In this document: positions 7,917-16,992 of the stretch, piece by piece
Position numbering within the stretch: position 1 is the first letter of the stretch
Layout: the number at the start of each line of letters is the position of its first letter
Notes under the pieces: generated by a model
What the model was told of the DNA's origin: nothing
What the model saw: only the letters and a program-made list of their open reading frames with translations
The model's database searches: none
Assembly: GCA_041391745.1 (NCBI GenBank)
Contig: JAWKNK010000003.1
Location: 186,001 to 250,000, forward strand
Direction: 5' to 3'
DNA length: 64,000 nucleotides
Source of the DNA: JAIXWP01 sp041391745
GTDB taxonomy: Bacteria; Bacteroidota; Bacteroidia; Flavobacteriales_D; Sanyastnellaceae
Program-made: the position numbers and the translations under genes

Positions 7917-10274
7917 TTAAAAATACACTGAATACAACACCACCGGGAAAAATCCTGTTTGATATGTTGTTTCGATTTCTTTAGTGCGTGCGTTATAACT
8001 CTGCATAAAGATATTCTCTCTTCCCGTTACGTTGCGAATATCCAAAGCTATACTTTGCGCAAATTTCTTATGATTTTTCTTAAAACCCACTTTCACATCC
8101 CATCGCGCGTACGGTGTATATTGCTCAGAATAAGCTAAGTCGTCAGGCCTTACCTCCTCGCCAGCTGCTATAGAAGCTTCCAAATCAATTGGAGTGTATC
8201 GACGACCGCCTGCTAGGTTGAACTTCGTGTCCAAGCTGAAAATTGCATTCTCTCCCACCTTCCACTCTTTACCCATCAAGAAATTAAAAACATAATTTCC
8301 ATTGAATGCGGTGTTTCTATCCACACCATCACTGCCCTTGTATTTACTTTCAAATAATGACGTGGTGAATAGGTAGTAGAATCCATGATGTAAAAAGCGC
8401 TCCACGGTAACTTCCAATCCATAATTATAACCCGTACCGTTGTTTACCAAATCAGCATTGTTGGGATAGGTAAACGTTGCTCCCGTATTGAGCATGGAAA
8501 AAGAAGATGATGACTTATCTACTGCAATGTTGTACAAATACTGATAGTAGACTTCGGATTTCAATCGCGCATGTTCGGATAATTGAATATCGTATCCAAT
8601 CACAGCATGGGCCGCCTTATTAAAATCTAAATTTTTATTGTTGGATACGACCGAAAGATCATTCAATTCTTCTCTGCTGAAATAAGTTGGAATTGGCTGT
8701 AATTGGCTGTGCAAGCCCACTCCAACACTTATAGCTTGCCCTGACCGAACGTTCAATCGGGCACCAAGACGTGGCTCGATACTTACACTATTGTTTAGTA
8801 AAAAATACTGACTGTGTAATCCAGAAGTCAGCGTAACTTTTTCATTCGGTCGATTTTGCCAAATAGCATACCCTTGCATCAAACCAGCATCACCCTCATA
8901 GTCGGTCAATTTGAAAAAGTATCCTCCATCATAGAGCACACTGTCTGCGATATTGAACATGTACAAATCATACATTACTCCTGCTTTCAACGTATTGCGC
9001 GCACTTCTTTTTGAATTGACGAAATAATGCCCGCTTAATTTATTTTGCCTTTGATATACTCCGTAGTAGCGATAAGCATTTCCAGCCACATCTAAAGTAT
9101 CTGTAAACCCTTCTGTGCCGCCAGTTGAAAGCGCGATTATTGCTTTTCCTTGTGTTTTTTCATTGAAAAAATAAGAATGGGAAATTCCTACAACACCAGT
9201 CGTGCTTGTGAATTGCTGATTTTGTCTGTTGTTAGAATACAAGTTGTTTTCGTCATCATCGCTCGCTTGAAAATCGATGAAACTATTTCCTCCAATTCCA
9301 AAAACAGAAAACTTGCCTGCCTTTTTCGTCGGAAGATCTACTTTGAACGATACGTCTTGATACTCCGGAATAGCACTACCGGTGCCGAAGTTAATGCCCA
9401 ACTTATTCATGATTTCCAAAAAGGAATAGCGTGCATTGATGATGTATGTGGCTTGTCCTCCCTTTTTAAAAGGACCCTCGGCGCCTAGCTCCCAGCCGTT
9501 GAATCCCATTTGAAAAAGATATTCTCTTTTGTCTTGATTACCACTTCTCAATCGCAAGTCAAATACTCCTGATAGTGCGTTGCCATAGTCTGCGGAAAAT
9601 GCACTTGTAGCGAAATCTGAATTCGCAAGGTTATTGATATTCAATAATGAAATCGGTCCGCCTGTAGTGCCCACGGTAGCAAAGTGATTCGGACTCGGAA
9701 TGTCTATTCCTTCTAGCCTCCAAAGAACACCCGTCGGACTATTTCCTCGAATGATAATGTCGTTTCTATCATCACTTGATCCACTCACGCCCGCGTAGTT
9801 TTGTGCCATACGCGATGGATCTTGCAATGTCCCGCTGTAACGCATCGCCTCATCAATACTGAAAGATCGCGACGAAACACTCGACATCTTATTGATGGAT
9901 TCAGATTTATTGTCTTCTGCAATTATTTCCACTCCACCCAGTTGACTCACGCTTTCTTCAAGTTGAATATTCAGTTCCAAATCCTTACCTGAATTTAAAA
10001 GTAATCCCTTGAAATTTTGAGGGTCATATCCCACCATTTTTACAACAGCATCCACCCTCCCCGTTGGGACTTTCTCTATGCGGTAGCGCCCATTTTCATC
10101 CGTAACACCGCCAAAAAGTGAGTCCCCTTTTACGATTACCACCTGCACTCCGAATAATGGATATTGGCTTTGTTTGTCTACCACCGTGCCGCGAACGGCT
10201 CCAGTATTTTGTGTTTGTGCTGCTGCTTGAATGGCCAGCAGCATTCCAATTAAAAGGTGTATATATCTTTTCAT
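7917..10274 (-). CDS. TonB-dependent outer-membrane receptor
   Basis: A 785-residue receptor importing an unknown ligand across the outer membrane using TonB energy. Features in order: signal peptide MKRYIHLLIGMLLAIQAAAQ; carboxypeptidase-regulatory-like beta-sandwich at about 25-110 (GAVRGTVVDKQ, TDENGRYRIEKVPTG); plug domain at about 125-240 (RNDIIIRGNSPTGVLWRLEG, FDLRLRSGNQ); 22-strand-type barrel from about 250 to the C-terminal aromatic residue (VVLYSVYF). There is no SusD partner and no obvious TonB-box signature. It heads an operon with a LytS kinase and LytTR regulator (3-bp gap, then 4-bp overlap), so uptake and sensing are probably linked. The 176-bp region upstream holds a small dyad TCAATT-TG-AATTGA (10352-10365) but no exact -7 box. 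Confidence 0.9.
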   Translation of the reverse strand: MKRYIHLLIGMLLAIQAAAQTQNTGAVRGTVVDKQSQYPLFGVQVVIVKGDSLFGGVTDENGRYRIEKVPTGRVDAVVKMVGYDPQNFKGLLLNSGKDLELNIQLEESVSQLGGVEIIAEDNKSESINKMSSVSSRSFSIDEAMRYSGTLQDPSRMAQNYAGVSGSSDDRNDIIIRGNSPTGVLWRLEGIDIPSPNHFATVGTTGGPISLLNINNLANSDFATSAFSADYGNALSGVFDLRLRSGNQDKREYLFQMGFNGWELGAEGPFKKGGQATYIINARYSFLEIMNKLGINFGTGSAIPEYQDVSFKVDLPTKKAGKFSVFGIGGNSFIDFQASDDDENNLYSNNRQNQQFTSTTGVVGISHSYFFNEKTQGKAIIALSTGGTEGFTDTLDVAGNAYRYYGVYQRQNKLSGHYFVNSKRSARNTLKAGVMYDLYMFNIADSVLYDGGYFFKLTDYEGDAGLMQGYAIWQNRPNEKVTLTSGLHSQYFLLNNSVSIEPRLGARLNVRSGQAISVGVGLHSQLQPIPTYFSREELNDLSVVSNNKNLDFNKAAHAVIGYDIQLSEHARLKSEVYYQYLYNIAVDKSSSSFSMLNTGATFTYPNNADLVNNGTGYNYGLEVTVERFLHHGFYYLFTTSLFESKYKGSDGVDRNTAFNGNYVFNFLMGKEWKVGENAIFSLDTKFNLAGGRRYTPIDLEASIAAGEEVRPDDLAYSEQYTPYARWDVKVGFKKNHKKFAQSIALDIRNVTGRENIFMQSYNARTKEIETTYQTGFFPVVLYSVYF

Positions 10275-10450
10275 CGCTTTAAGTGTTTATGATGCAAACT
10301 TCTCAACTTCCACTTTCCTACTAAAACGGTTTTGAGTGAACTGCCTTTAAATCAATTTGAATTGACTCATCTTGTTGTTAAAAGCTGTTAAGCAGATTAG
10401 CCAACTTTCCCAATAGTTTCCGTAATTTGTAATTGTTCTAGCAACTATTT

Positions 10451-11938
10451 ATGAAAGCCCGCTACCTCCAAATCTTGGTCGTTTTAAGTGCCGTCGCTGT
10501 CGCCGGACTTATCGCCCTGCAGGTATATTGGGTCAACAACACTTTTATTCTTCGTGAACAAGACTTCGCAGGGAGTGTGAGTAAAGCCCTCACGCGAGTA
10601 GTAGATAAACTTGAAAAAGACGAAGCAAAAAAACTCGCCGCAACACAAGCTTCTCGACCTTCGATAAAAGTGACTGGTGCTGGAAACAACAATATCATTT
10701 TAAGTTACGGTAAGAAGGATGTGAATGTGGTAAACCAAGCTACAATGGATGAAAGCCGTGACTCCGCTTTTTACGCCAAGCTTGGCGAGTCTGGTGTAGA
10801 TCAAAGCGAAATTCTGAAGCAAGCTGGATTCCTCGACGACATCATGGGAGGTTTGATGGAAGTGGATATTTACCGCGACATTGATGAGCGCGTAGATAGC
10901 ACCCGACTGGACAGCATGATTCAAGCGGAACTGGAATATTATGGTATTAAGGCAAAATACGAATACGCGGTATTCAACAAACTGCGCCAGCCCGAGATCA
11001 TTTCCCAAGAAAATCAACCATTTGTTGAGCAGTTTTTATCGGAAGGATACAAAGCTCAACTTTTCCCTAACGATCCAAACAGCGACGTGAATTATCTGCG
11101 TGTTTGGTTCCCCAACCAACGAGGATATTTGTTGAGATCCATGATCAGTATGCTTGGAATATCCGGCGTGCTCTTGTTGGTGATTATGTTGCTGTTTTCT
11201 TATTCCATTCGTACCATCTATCGTCAGAAAAAATTGAGTGATATCAAAAACGATTTCATCAATAACATGACGCATGAGCTGAAAACACCAATCGCTACTA
11301 TTTCACTTGCATGCGAAGCTATGAACGATCCTGATATGCAGCAAAGTTCTAGAGCAATGTCGACATACATTGGGATGATCAATGAAGAAAACAAAAGGTT
11401 AGGCGTACTTGTTGAAAATGTTTTGAGAACTGCCATATTCGAGCAGGGAGAGATGCAATTGAGGGTGAACAAGGTGGATATGCACGCTGTAATTGAGCAA
11501 GTTATTCGAAACATAGAAATTCAAATCAAGAAAAAGAAAGGTGAAATAGTTAAGCACCTAGATGCAGGAGCTGCCGTGGTTGAAGGCGATTCACTTCACC
11601 TTACAAACGTTGTATACAATCTCATTGACAATGCGATAAAATATAGCGACATTAGTCCCAAAATTGAGATATATACACGCGACGAAATAGATGGAATTGC
11701 CATTGCTTTTAAAGACAATGGTATTGGAATTACAAGAGAAAATCAGAGAAAGATATTTGATAAGCTTTACAGAGTACCTACAGGAAACGTGCACAATGTG
11801 AAAGGATTCGGATTAGGCTTGAGCTATGTAAAAGGTGTTATCGAAAAACACGGTGGCTATGTGGAAGTGGCCAGCGAGGTTAAAAAAGGAAGTACTTTCA
11901 CTATACATATCCCCAGAAAATATGAAAAAGAAAATTAA
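10451..11938 (+). CDS. HisKA-type membrane sensor histidine kinase
   Basis: A 495-residue kinase of the class paired with OmpR-type regulators (RprX-like in Bacteroidota). It has TM1 at about 6-27, an extracytoplasmic sensor of about 200 residues (28-230) with no recognisable fold, and TM2 at about 230-252 (MLGISGVLLLVIMLLFSYSI). HisKA follows with FINNMTHELKTPIATIS (His275). The HATPase has N-box NVVYNLIDNAIKYSD, G1 FKDNGIGI and G2 GFGLGLSYVKGVIEKHGG. It overlaps the response regulator by 17 bp. No PAS or HAMP domain is obvious. Confidence 0.92.
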   Translation: MKARYLQILVVLSAVAVAGLIALQVYWVNNTFILREQDFAGSVSKALTRVVDKLEKDEAKKLAATQASRPSIKVTGAGNNNIILSYGKKDVNVVNQATMDESRDSAFYAKLGESGVDQSEILKQAGFLDDIMGGLMEVDIYRDIDERVDSTRLDSMIQAELEYYGIKAKYEYAVFNKLRQPEIISQENQPFVEQFLSEGYKAQLFPNDPNSDVNYLRVWFPNQRGYLLRSMISMLGISGVLLLVIMLLFSYSIRTIYRQKKLSDIKNDFINNMTHELKTPIATISLACEAMNDPDMQQSSRAMSTYIGMINEENKRLGVLVENVLRTAIFEQGEMQLRVNKVDMHAVIEQVIRNIEIQIKKKKGEIVKHLDAGAAVVEGDSLHLTNVVYNLIDNAIKYSDISPKIEIYTRDEIDGIAIAFKDNGIGITRENQRKIFDKLYRVPTGNVHNVKGFGLGLSYVKGVIEKHGGYVEVASEVKKGSTFTIHIPRKYEKEN

Positions 11939-12617
11939 AGTTTTGCTTTGTGAGGATGACCCGAATTTGGGTACGTTATTATCTGAATATTTAAATGCTA
12001 AAGGATTTGAAGCTGACTTGGCAACGGATGGAGCTGAGGGAAGCAAACTGTACAAGAAAAATTCTTACGACTTCTGTGTGCTCGACGTGATGATGCCTGT
12101 GAAAGATGGATTCACTCTTGCTGCAGAAATTAGAGAAGAAGACAAGCACATTCCTATACTCTTCCTAACGGCGAAGAGCATGAAAGAAGATACACTTGAA
12201 GGATTTAAGGTGGGTGCCGACGATTACATGACCAAGCCATTCAGCATGGAGGAATTGTTGGTGAGAATGAATGCAATTCTTCGCAGAACAGCGGCACTTC
12301 CAGAAGATGGAGAAGAAGTGAAAGAATTCACCATTGGAAAATATCACTTCGATTACAACAAGCAACGTTTGCTTTTGAATGAAGAAGAAATGAAGTTGAC
12401 CACCAAAGAAAATGAATTGCTTTACTTGCTTTGCAAAAACGTGAATGGCGTTATGGAAAGAAGTTACGCATTGAAAGCTATTTGGGGAGACGACAACTAT
12501 TTCAACGGTCGTTCAATGGACGTTTACATCGCGAAACTCCGCAAGCACTTGTCTCAAGACGATACAGTTGAGATTCTAAACATTCACGGACGCGGGTTTA
12601 AGCTGATAACAGGCTAA
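11922..12617 (+). CDS. OmpR/PhoB-family response regulator
   Basis: A 231-residue regulator starting at the ATG inside the 3' end of the kinase gene (MKKKIKVLLCEDD). A longer in-frame reading would start inside the kinase ATPase domain and is rejected. Receiver: acidic Glu11-Asp12-Asp13, phospho-acceptor Asp55 in FCVLDVMMPVKDG, Thr in LFLTAKS and Lys in YMTKPFS. C-terminal winged-helix domain (about 130-231): LTTKENELLYLLCKNVNGVM, RSMDVYIAKLRKHL and the wing ILNIHGRGFKL. It is co-translated with its kinase by a 17-bp overlap. Similar kinase/regulator pairs in Bacteroidota are called RprX/RprY, but orthology cannot be shown here. Confidence 0.93.
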   Translation: MKKKIKVLLCEDDPNLGTLLSEYLNAKGFEADLATDGAEGSKLYKKNSYDFCVLDVMMPVKDGFTLAAEIREEDKHIPILFLTAKSMKEDTLEGFKVGADDYMTKPFSMEELLVRMNAILRRTAALPEDGEEVKEFTIGKYHFDYNKQRLLLNEEEMKLTTKENELLYLLCKNVNGVMERSYALKAIWGDDNYFNGRSMDVYIAKLRKHLSQDDTVEILNIHGRGFKLITG

Positions 12618-12623
12618 ACCTAT

Positions 12624-12631
12624 TATATTTG
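12624..12631 (+). promoter_or_regulatory. Candidate -7 box (TATATTTG) for the DUF3098-uppP-glycosyltransferase run
   Basis: Exact TAnnTTTG 18 nt before the ATG at 12650, in the short gap after the response-regulator stop. It could give a new transcript for the following four overlapping genes. Confidence 0.5.
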
Positions 12632-12649
12632 CCTCAAACAAACTAAAGT

Positions 12650-12898
12650 ATGAGTTCTAAATCCTCATTATCATTTGCCCTAAGCAAGAAAAATTACATG
12701 TTTATCATTATCGGATTGGCAGTGGTAATTCTTGGTTTCATGCTTATGAGCGGCGGCGGAAGCCCCGATCCAAATTTGTTTGATGCCGATGAGTTGTTTA
12801 GCACAAGAAGAACAACTGTGGCCCCAATCGTAGTATTGGCAGGATATGTAGTAATCGGCTACGGAATTATGCTCAACCCGAATAAAGACAAAGCATGA
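12650..12898 (+). CDS. DUF3098 small membrane protein
   Basis: An 82-residue protein with two membrane helices: YMFIIIGLAVVILGFMLMSG (about 18-37) and APIVVLAGYVVIGYGIML (about 58-76). The N-terminal FALSKKNYMFIIIGL and the central GGGSxDPNLFDADELFSTRRTTVAP are typical of DUF3098, a Bacteroidota family of unknown function. Its stop overlaps the uppP start by 4 bp (ATGA). The coupling with undecaprenyl pyrophosphate phosphatase suggests an envelope-related role, but no biochemical function is known. Confidence 0.85.
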   Translation: MSSKSSLSFALSKKNYMFIIIGLAVVILGFMLMSGGGSPDPNLFDADELFSTRRTTVAPIVVLAGYVVIGYGIMLNPNKDKA

Positions 12899-13686
12899 AT
12901 CTTCTACAGGCAATCATCATCGCCATTGTAGAAGGTCTTACTGAGTTTTTACCGATATCAAGCACTGGGCATATGATTATTGCCCAGCACCTTCTTGGCG
13001 CTCCCGACGACGATTTCACAAAAATATTTGTTATAACCATCCAGTTCGCAGCAATACTCAGCGTAGTGCTGCTTTACTGGAAAAGGTTTTTCCAATCCCT
13101 TGATTTTTACTTCAAATTACTTGTTGCATTTATTCCTGCAGCGGTCTTGGGCCTGTTGCTCAACGACTACATCGAGGCCCTTCTCGAAAGTGTCATGGTG
13201 GTGGCTGTAATGCTGTTTGTAGGTGGTATTGTACTCATAATGATTGACAAGTACCTCAATCCCAAAAACGAAGTAGAAGTAACTTACCCAAAGGCATTTA
13301 AAGTCGGACTTTTCCAGTGCATTGCAATGATACCAGGGGTATCACGCTCTGCGGCCACCATCATCGGAGGAATGGCGCAAGGGTTGACTAGAAAACAAGC
13401 CGCTGAATTCTCTTTCTTCCTTGCTGTGCCAACCATGTTTGGAGCTTCTGTACTTCAGTTGTACAAAGGATTGAAAGATTCACCTGATGTCTTCACATCT
13501 GAAAACATCAAAATACTCGCAGTTGGTAATGTTGTCGCTTTTATCGTTGCAGTGCTCGCGATCAAAGGCTTCATCGCTATACTTACTAAATTTGGATTCA
13601 AAGGATTTGGATACTACCGAATCATTTTAGGACTGCTACTCATCGTTTTACTTTGTATGGGAGTTGACCTTCAAATTACAGACTAA
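12895..13686 (+). CDS. uppP: Undecaprenyl-diphosphate phosphatase UppP (BacA)
   Basis: UppP dephosphorylates undecaprenyl pyrophosphate to regenerate the lipid carrier for peptidoglycan and O-antigen synthesis in the inner membrane. The 263-residue length is normal. Both family signatures are present: motif 1 IVEGLTEFLPISSTGHMII at residues 9-27 (catalytic Glu and the SSTGH loop) and motif 2 PGVSRSAATIIGG (Arg of the SRS loop). Several membrane helices follow. The gene is 4-bp coupled to DUF3098 upstream and runs directly into a glycosyltransferase, which places it in an envelope glycan operon. Confidence 0.96.
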   Translation: MNLLQAIIIAIVEGLTEFLPISSTGHMIIAQHLLGAPDDDFTKIFVITIQFAAILSVVLLYWKRFFQSLDFYFKLLVAFIPAAVLGLLLNDYIEALLESVMVVAVMLFVGGIVLIMIDKYLNPKNEVEVTYPKAFKVGLFQCIAMIPGVSRSAATIIGGMAQGLTRKQAAEFSFFLAVPTMFGASVLQLYKGLKDSPDVFTSENIKILAVGNVVAFIVAVLAIKGFIAILTKFGFKGFGYYRIILGLLLIVLLCMGVDLQITD

Positions 13687-13687
13687 T

Positions 13688-14452
13688 TTGGAAACAAAAA
13701 TATCTGCCGCAATCATTACGTTCAACGAAGAACGCAACATCGAACGATGTCTGCTTTCGCTTCAAGGTGTGGTGGATGAAATTGTAGTAGTCGATTCCTT
13801 TTCAAAAGATAAAACCGAGTCCATTTGCGCGAAGTACAACATTCGTTTTATTCCGCACACATTCGAAGGACATATTCAACAAAAGAACTACGCCATTGAT
13901 CAAACATCGAACGATTGGATTTTATCATTAGATGCTGATGAAGCTTTGGATGACACTTTGCGTCATTCTATTTTAGAAATAAAAAAGAATCCAACACAAC
14001 TCGGGTACAAGTTCAACCGACTTACCAATTATTGCGGGAGTTGGATTAGACATAGTGGGTGGTATCCTGATACTAAAACTCGGCTCGTACATAAGGCACA
14101 CGCCCGTTGGACAGGAGTAAACCCTCACGATAGATTGGACATGCTCAACGGTGAGGAAGTTGGCTATTTAAAAGGTGATTTGCTTCATTACAGTTATTAC
14201 ACCAGAGAAGATCATTTGAAACAAATAGAATACTTCTCGAACATCGCAAGCAAAGAACTTTATCAGCGCGGAAAGAAAACCAATAGCATAATGATTGGTT
14301 TGAAAGTGGTAGTGCAATACTTGAAAAATATTCTTTTCAAAGCAGGTTTTTTGGACGGAAAAGCGGGCTGGACCATTGCTCGTCTTTCTGCTTATGCCAC
14401 CTATAAAAAGTATTCAAAACTAATGCAATTGTACCGTGATCAGCAATCCTAA
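13688..14452 (+). CDS. Glycosyltransferase family 2, lipooligosaccharide-core type
   Basis: A GT-A fold sugar transferase (about 254 residues). The N-terminal nucleotide-binding part reads KISAAIITFNEERNIERCL, with VDEIVVVDSFSKDKT and the DxD-like SLDADEAL. The C-terminal half has WYPDTKTRLVHKAHARW, typical of the WaaE/KdtX-like beta-glucosyltransferase group. No ATG exists near the N-terminus. The TTG at 13688, one base after the uppP stop, aligns with the usual METKIS-type start; an alternative TTG at 13664 would overlap uppP by 23 bp. The 3' end overlaps the next glycosyltransferase by 17 bp. The acceptor is probably a lipid A-core sugar (inference). Confidence 0.87.
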   Translation: METKISAAIITFNEERNIERCLLSLQGVVDEIVVVDSFSKDKTESICAKYNIRFIPHTFEGHIQQKNYAIDQTSNDWILSLDADEALDDTLRHSILEIKKNPTQLGYKFNRLTNYCGSWIRHSGWYPDTKTRLVHKAHARWTGVNPHDRLDMLNGEEVGYLKGDLLHYSYYTREDHLKQIEYFSNIASKELYQRGKKTNSIMIGLKVVVQYLKNILFKAGFLDGKAGWTIARLSAYATYKKYSKLMQLYRDQQS

Positions 14453-15419
14453 ACATATCATTATTGCGCGCACGGACAGTATCGGAGATGTGATGCTTAC
14501 TCTACCCGTTTGCGGTATTTTGAAATCACTATTCCCTGGAATCAAAATCACCTTCATCGGTAAAAATTACACCAAAGACATCATTCAATCATGCATTCAT
14601 GTCGATGATTATATGAGTTGGGATGAGCTTCAACAGCATTCAGAAAAAGATCAAATCGCTCAGTTGATAGCACTGCAAGCGGATTCTATTATTCATGTTT
14701 TTCCAGAAAAAGAATTATTGAAGCTTGCTTTCAAAGCACGCATCAAAAATAGAATTGCCACGGGAAGAAGATGGTGGACCGTTTTCAATTGCAATTACCC
14801 TGTATTTTTTTCTAGAAAAAAATCTGAATTGCACGAAGCACAGCTGAACTGCAAACTCCTCGAACCCTTCGGGTATCGTCAGATTCCATCTCTGATAGAA
14901 CTCGCTGATTTCGCTGGTTTTCGCGCAGAAAAAGTGAAGCTACCATTCGAACTTTCGAATAGAAAAAAAATCATTCTTCACCCGTTGTCTAAAGGAAGTG
15001 CGGTAAACTGGAGTTTGAAAAAATTCGAAGAGTTGTCTCAAATTCTTTTCGAAAACGGTTTTGAAGTTTTCGTAACCGGAACGAAGCCTGAAGGAGATAA
15101 AATAAAAAAGAACAGCGAATTACTTTCAAACAGCGTCACAGATCTAACGGGTAAACTTTCTTTAAAAGAATTAATCTATTTCATTTCACAATGCGATGGG
15201 CTTGTGGCTGCGAGCACAGGACCATTGCACATAGCAGCAGAACTGGGAATAAATGCCTTTGGTCTTTACACCCCAAAGCGTCCGATGCACGCTGGTAGAT
15301 GGAGCCCTATTGGATCTAAAACCAAAGTCTTTATTGCAGACGAACATCCTGAAAATGGTGATTTAGAAATCTCAGCGAATGCTGTTGCTGAGCTTATCTT
15401 CTCTTCCGTATCGAAGTAA
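14436..15419 (+). CDS. Glycosyltransferase family 9 (heptosyltransferase-like)
   Basis: A 327-residue GT-B protein of the LPS heptosyltransferase family. The N-terminal motif HIIIARTDSIGDVMLTLPV has the family R-x-D-x-IGD signature. The C-terminal domain has ILHPLSKGSAVNWSLKKFEE, VFVTGTKPEGD, the Leu-rich DLTGKLSLKELIYFI and the donor-binding GPLHIAAELG. Translation starts at GTG 14436, inside the 3' end of the preceding GT2 gene (17-bp overlap). The 3' end overlaps the convergent O-antigen-ligase-like gene by 48 bp. It probably adds a heptose or similar sugar to the lipid A core (family inference; donor not provable). Confidence 0.88.
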   Translation: MISNPKHIIIARTDSIGDVMLTLPVCGILKSLFPGIKITFIGKNYTKDIIQSCIHVDDYMSWDELQQHSEKDQIAQLIALQADSIIHVFPEKELLKLAFKARIKNRIATGRRWWTVFNCNYPVFFSRKKSELHEAQLNCKLLEPFGYRQIPSLIELADFAGFRAEKVKLPFELSNRKKIILHPLSKGSAVNWSLKKFEELSQILFENGFEVFVTGTKPEGDKIKKNSELLSNSVTDLTGKLSLKELIYFISQCDGLVAASTGPLHIAAELGINAFGLYTPKRPMHAGRWSPIGSKTKVFIADEHPENGDLEISANAVAELIFSSVSK

Positions 15420-16973
15420 GAACGGATATAAAAACGCATAGAACGTAACCCCCACTTGAGTTTCTAGTGTATCCTCTGTTAAGAAAGACAACAGGCAAAT
15501 GATGTAAAAACTCATAAACACCAAATTGGTTCTCGCCCACTTTCTCGTGAGGGGATAGATAAGTGCCAATAGGCATAAAAGTCCTCCTAAAATTCCGACC
15601 GCTACAAAGTAAGTGAGGTATTGATTGTGCGCACGCAAACGATTTTTCTCGACTAATGAGCTTCCATCCAATTGATACTGCAAATTAATTTCTGATTTCA
15701 CATCTCCCGTTCCCACGCCGATCCAAATGTTTCTAACGAAAACGTGTACTGCATTTTTCCAAAATTCAAATCGTTGAAAAACCGAATGACCATTCGGGCT
15801 TCCGCCATTTCGGTAGTTATCCAATTCAAAAAATATCTTATCTAATCTTCTATCAATACCTGAACTTTTGTAGAATGTATAACTTGGAATTCCTTTCTCA
15901 ATGTTCTCAATATCCTCTTCAGTCAATTCTTCCATTGCATCTAAATCTTTTCGCAGGCCCATAGAAGTTAAATATCTCACTAAAGTCCACTTCACTTCAT
16001 TCCCTTTCAGATCTGTACTATCAAAGGCAATAGAACTTCTTTGATTCCAACCTTCTTGCAATTCAAGCCATGCAATATTTCGCATGATGTAATGTCCGTT
16101 CTCGAGCTGATTATTTTCTAAATAATGGGTATAAACACCCCCGCGATCAGTTGTACGCGGCCACACTTTCGTTGCGACATCTTTTGGAGTGAAGTAATCG
16201 TGATATTGTTTTACAACGTAAATCGTGCAACTCAATGCTCCTGCAATGATCAATGTGGGAACTCCCCATTTAAACCAGCGTTCTTTAGAGATAAGTGCAC
16301 TTCTAACAAGAAAATAGAACACTAAAGCACCAATCATTATGAAGCCAGTAAGGGATTCAATGATCCATAAGAAGTAAATTAAGATTAAAGCTATGACAAT
16401 ACTCAAAACCACATTCTTACCATGACAAACCCATCGATGACAAGTGATGGCCAAGGCTAAAACAATCAACATCGAAAGGCGAATGTGGGATATGAAAATG
16501 GAAATGTCACGTACATTTTTTACTCTTCTTTCTATAAATCCAAAATAAACAAGAAGACAAATGATTGTTGAAATAGTGAGCGAAGTGATGAACACCTTGA
16601 ATAGCCAGTCCACTTGACGCTTGTTCATTCGAGACAGCGCCAGCACTAAAAACGGCATAAACAACATGGGCAACTTCATTCTTAAATCCCATGAAGCAAA
16701 CTTAAAATCATGCGTCCAAAGAAGACCTAGAAGACCTAGTAGGTAGAGCACAGATGGCATCCAATATAGCGGCTCACTTTTAAACTCTTGTAAAAATTTA
16801 CCCGCTGATTTATCTGTGAAATGGGCATTGATCATTTGTAGAATGAAAACGCCTACAAGCCAGAACGATCCGAAAGAAATGAAAAAGTTAGAAAAGGGCA
16901 ACGCAGCTATTACAATAGCAAAACCAATCCATTGGAGTATTTCCAATACGCGGATGCGAAGGGAGGCTGTCAT
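15372..16973 (-). CDS. O-antigen ligase-like (Wzy/WaaL) polytopic membrane protein
   Basis: A 533-residue membrane protein with roughly ten to twelve helices (e.g. LQWIGFAIVIAALPFSNFFI, LSIVIALILIYFLWIIESLT, GFIMIGALVFYFLV). A large extracytoplasmic loop (about 255-425) ends in the diagnostic RAHNQYLTYFVAVGILGGLL, the Wzy_C/O-antigen-ligase motif with catalytic-type His. Such proteins polymerise or ligate undecaprenyl-linked glycans at the periplasmic face. It is the last gene of a minus-strand run (deaminase, S41, rnpA, S41, this gene), 19 bp after the S41 peptidase. Its function fits the adjacent uppP/GT2/GT9 genes on the other strand, whose last gene it overlaps tail-to-tail by 48 bp. Confidence 0.82.
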   Translation of the reverse strand: MTASLRIRVLEILQWIGFAIVIAALPFSNFFISFGSFWLVGVFILQMINAHFTDKSAGKFLQEFKSEPLYWMPSVLYLLGLLGLLWTHDFKFASWDLRMKLPMLFMPFLVLALSRMNKRQVDWLFKVFITSLTISTIICLLVYFGFIERRVKNVRDISIFISHIRLSMLIVLALAITCHRWVCHGKNVVLSIVIALILIYFLWIIESLTGFIMIGALVFYFLVRSALISKERWFKWGVPTLIIAGALSCTIYVVKQYHDYFTPKDVATKVWPRTTDRGGVYTHYLENNQLENGHYIMRNIAWLELQEGWNQRSSIAFDSTDLKGNEVKWTLVRYLTSMGLRKDLDAMEELTEEDIENIEKGIPSYTFYKSSGIDRRLDKIFFELDNYRNGGSPNGHSVFQRFEFWKNAVHVFVRNIWIGVGTGDVKSEINLQYQLDGSSLVEKNRLRAHNQYLTYFVAVGILGGLLCLLALIYPLTRKWARTNLVFMSFYIICLLSFLTEDTLETQVGVTFYAFLYPFLLRYGREDKLSNSIR

Positions 16974-16992
16974 AAACGAGGTTTTGGCTTGG

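Noticed and set aside
11835..11921. N-terminal extension of the OmpR-type regulator
   Set aside because: It lies inside the kinase ATPase domain; the receiver begins naturally at MKKKIKVLL.
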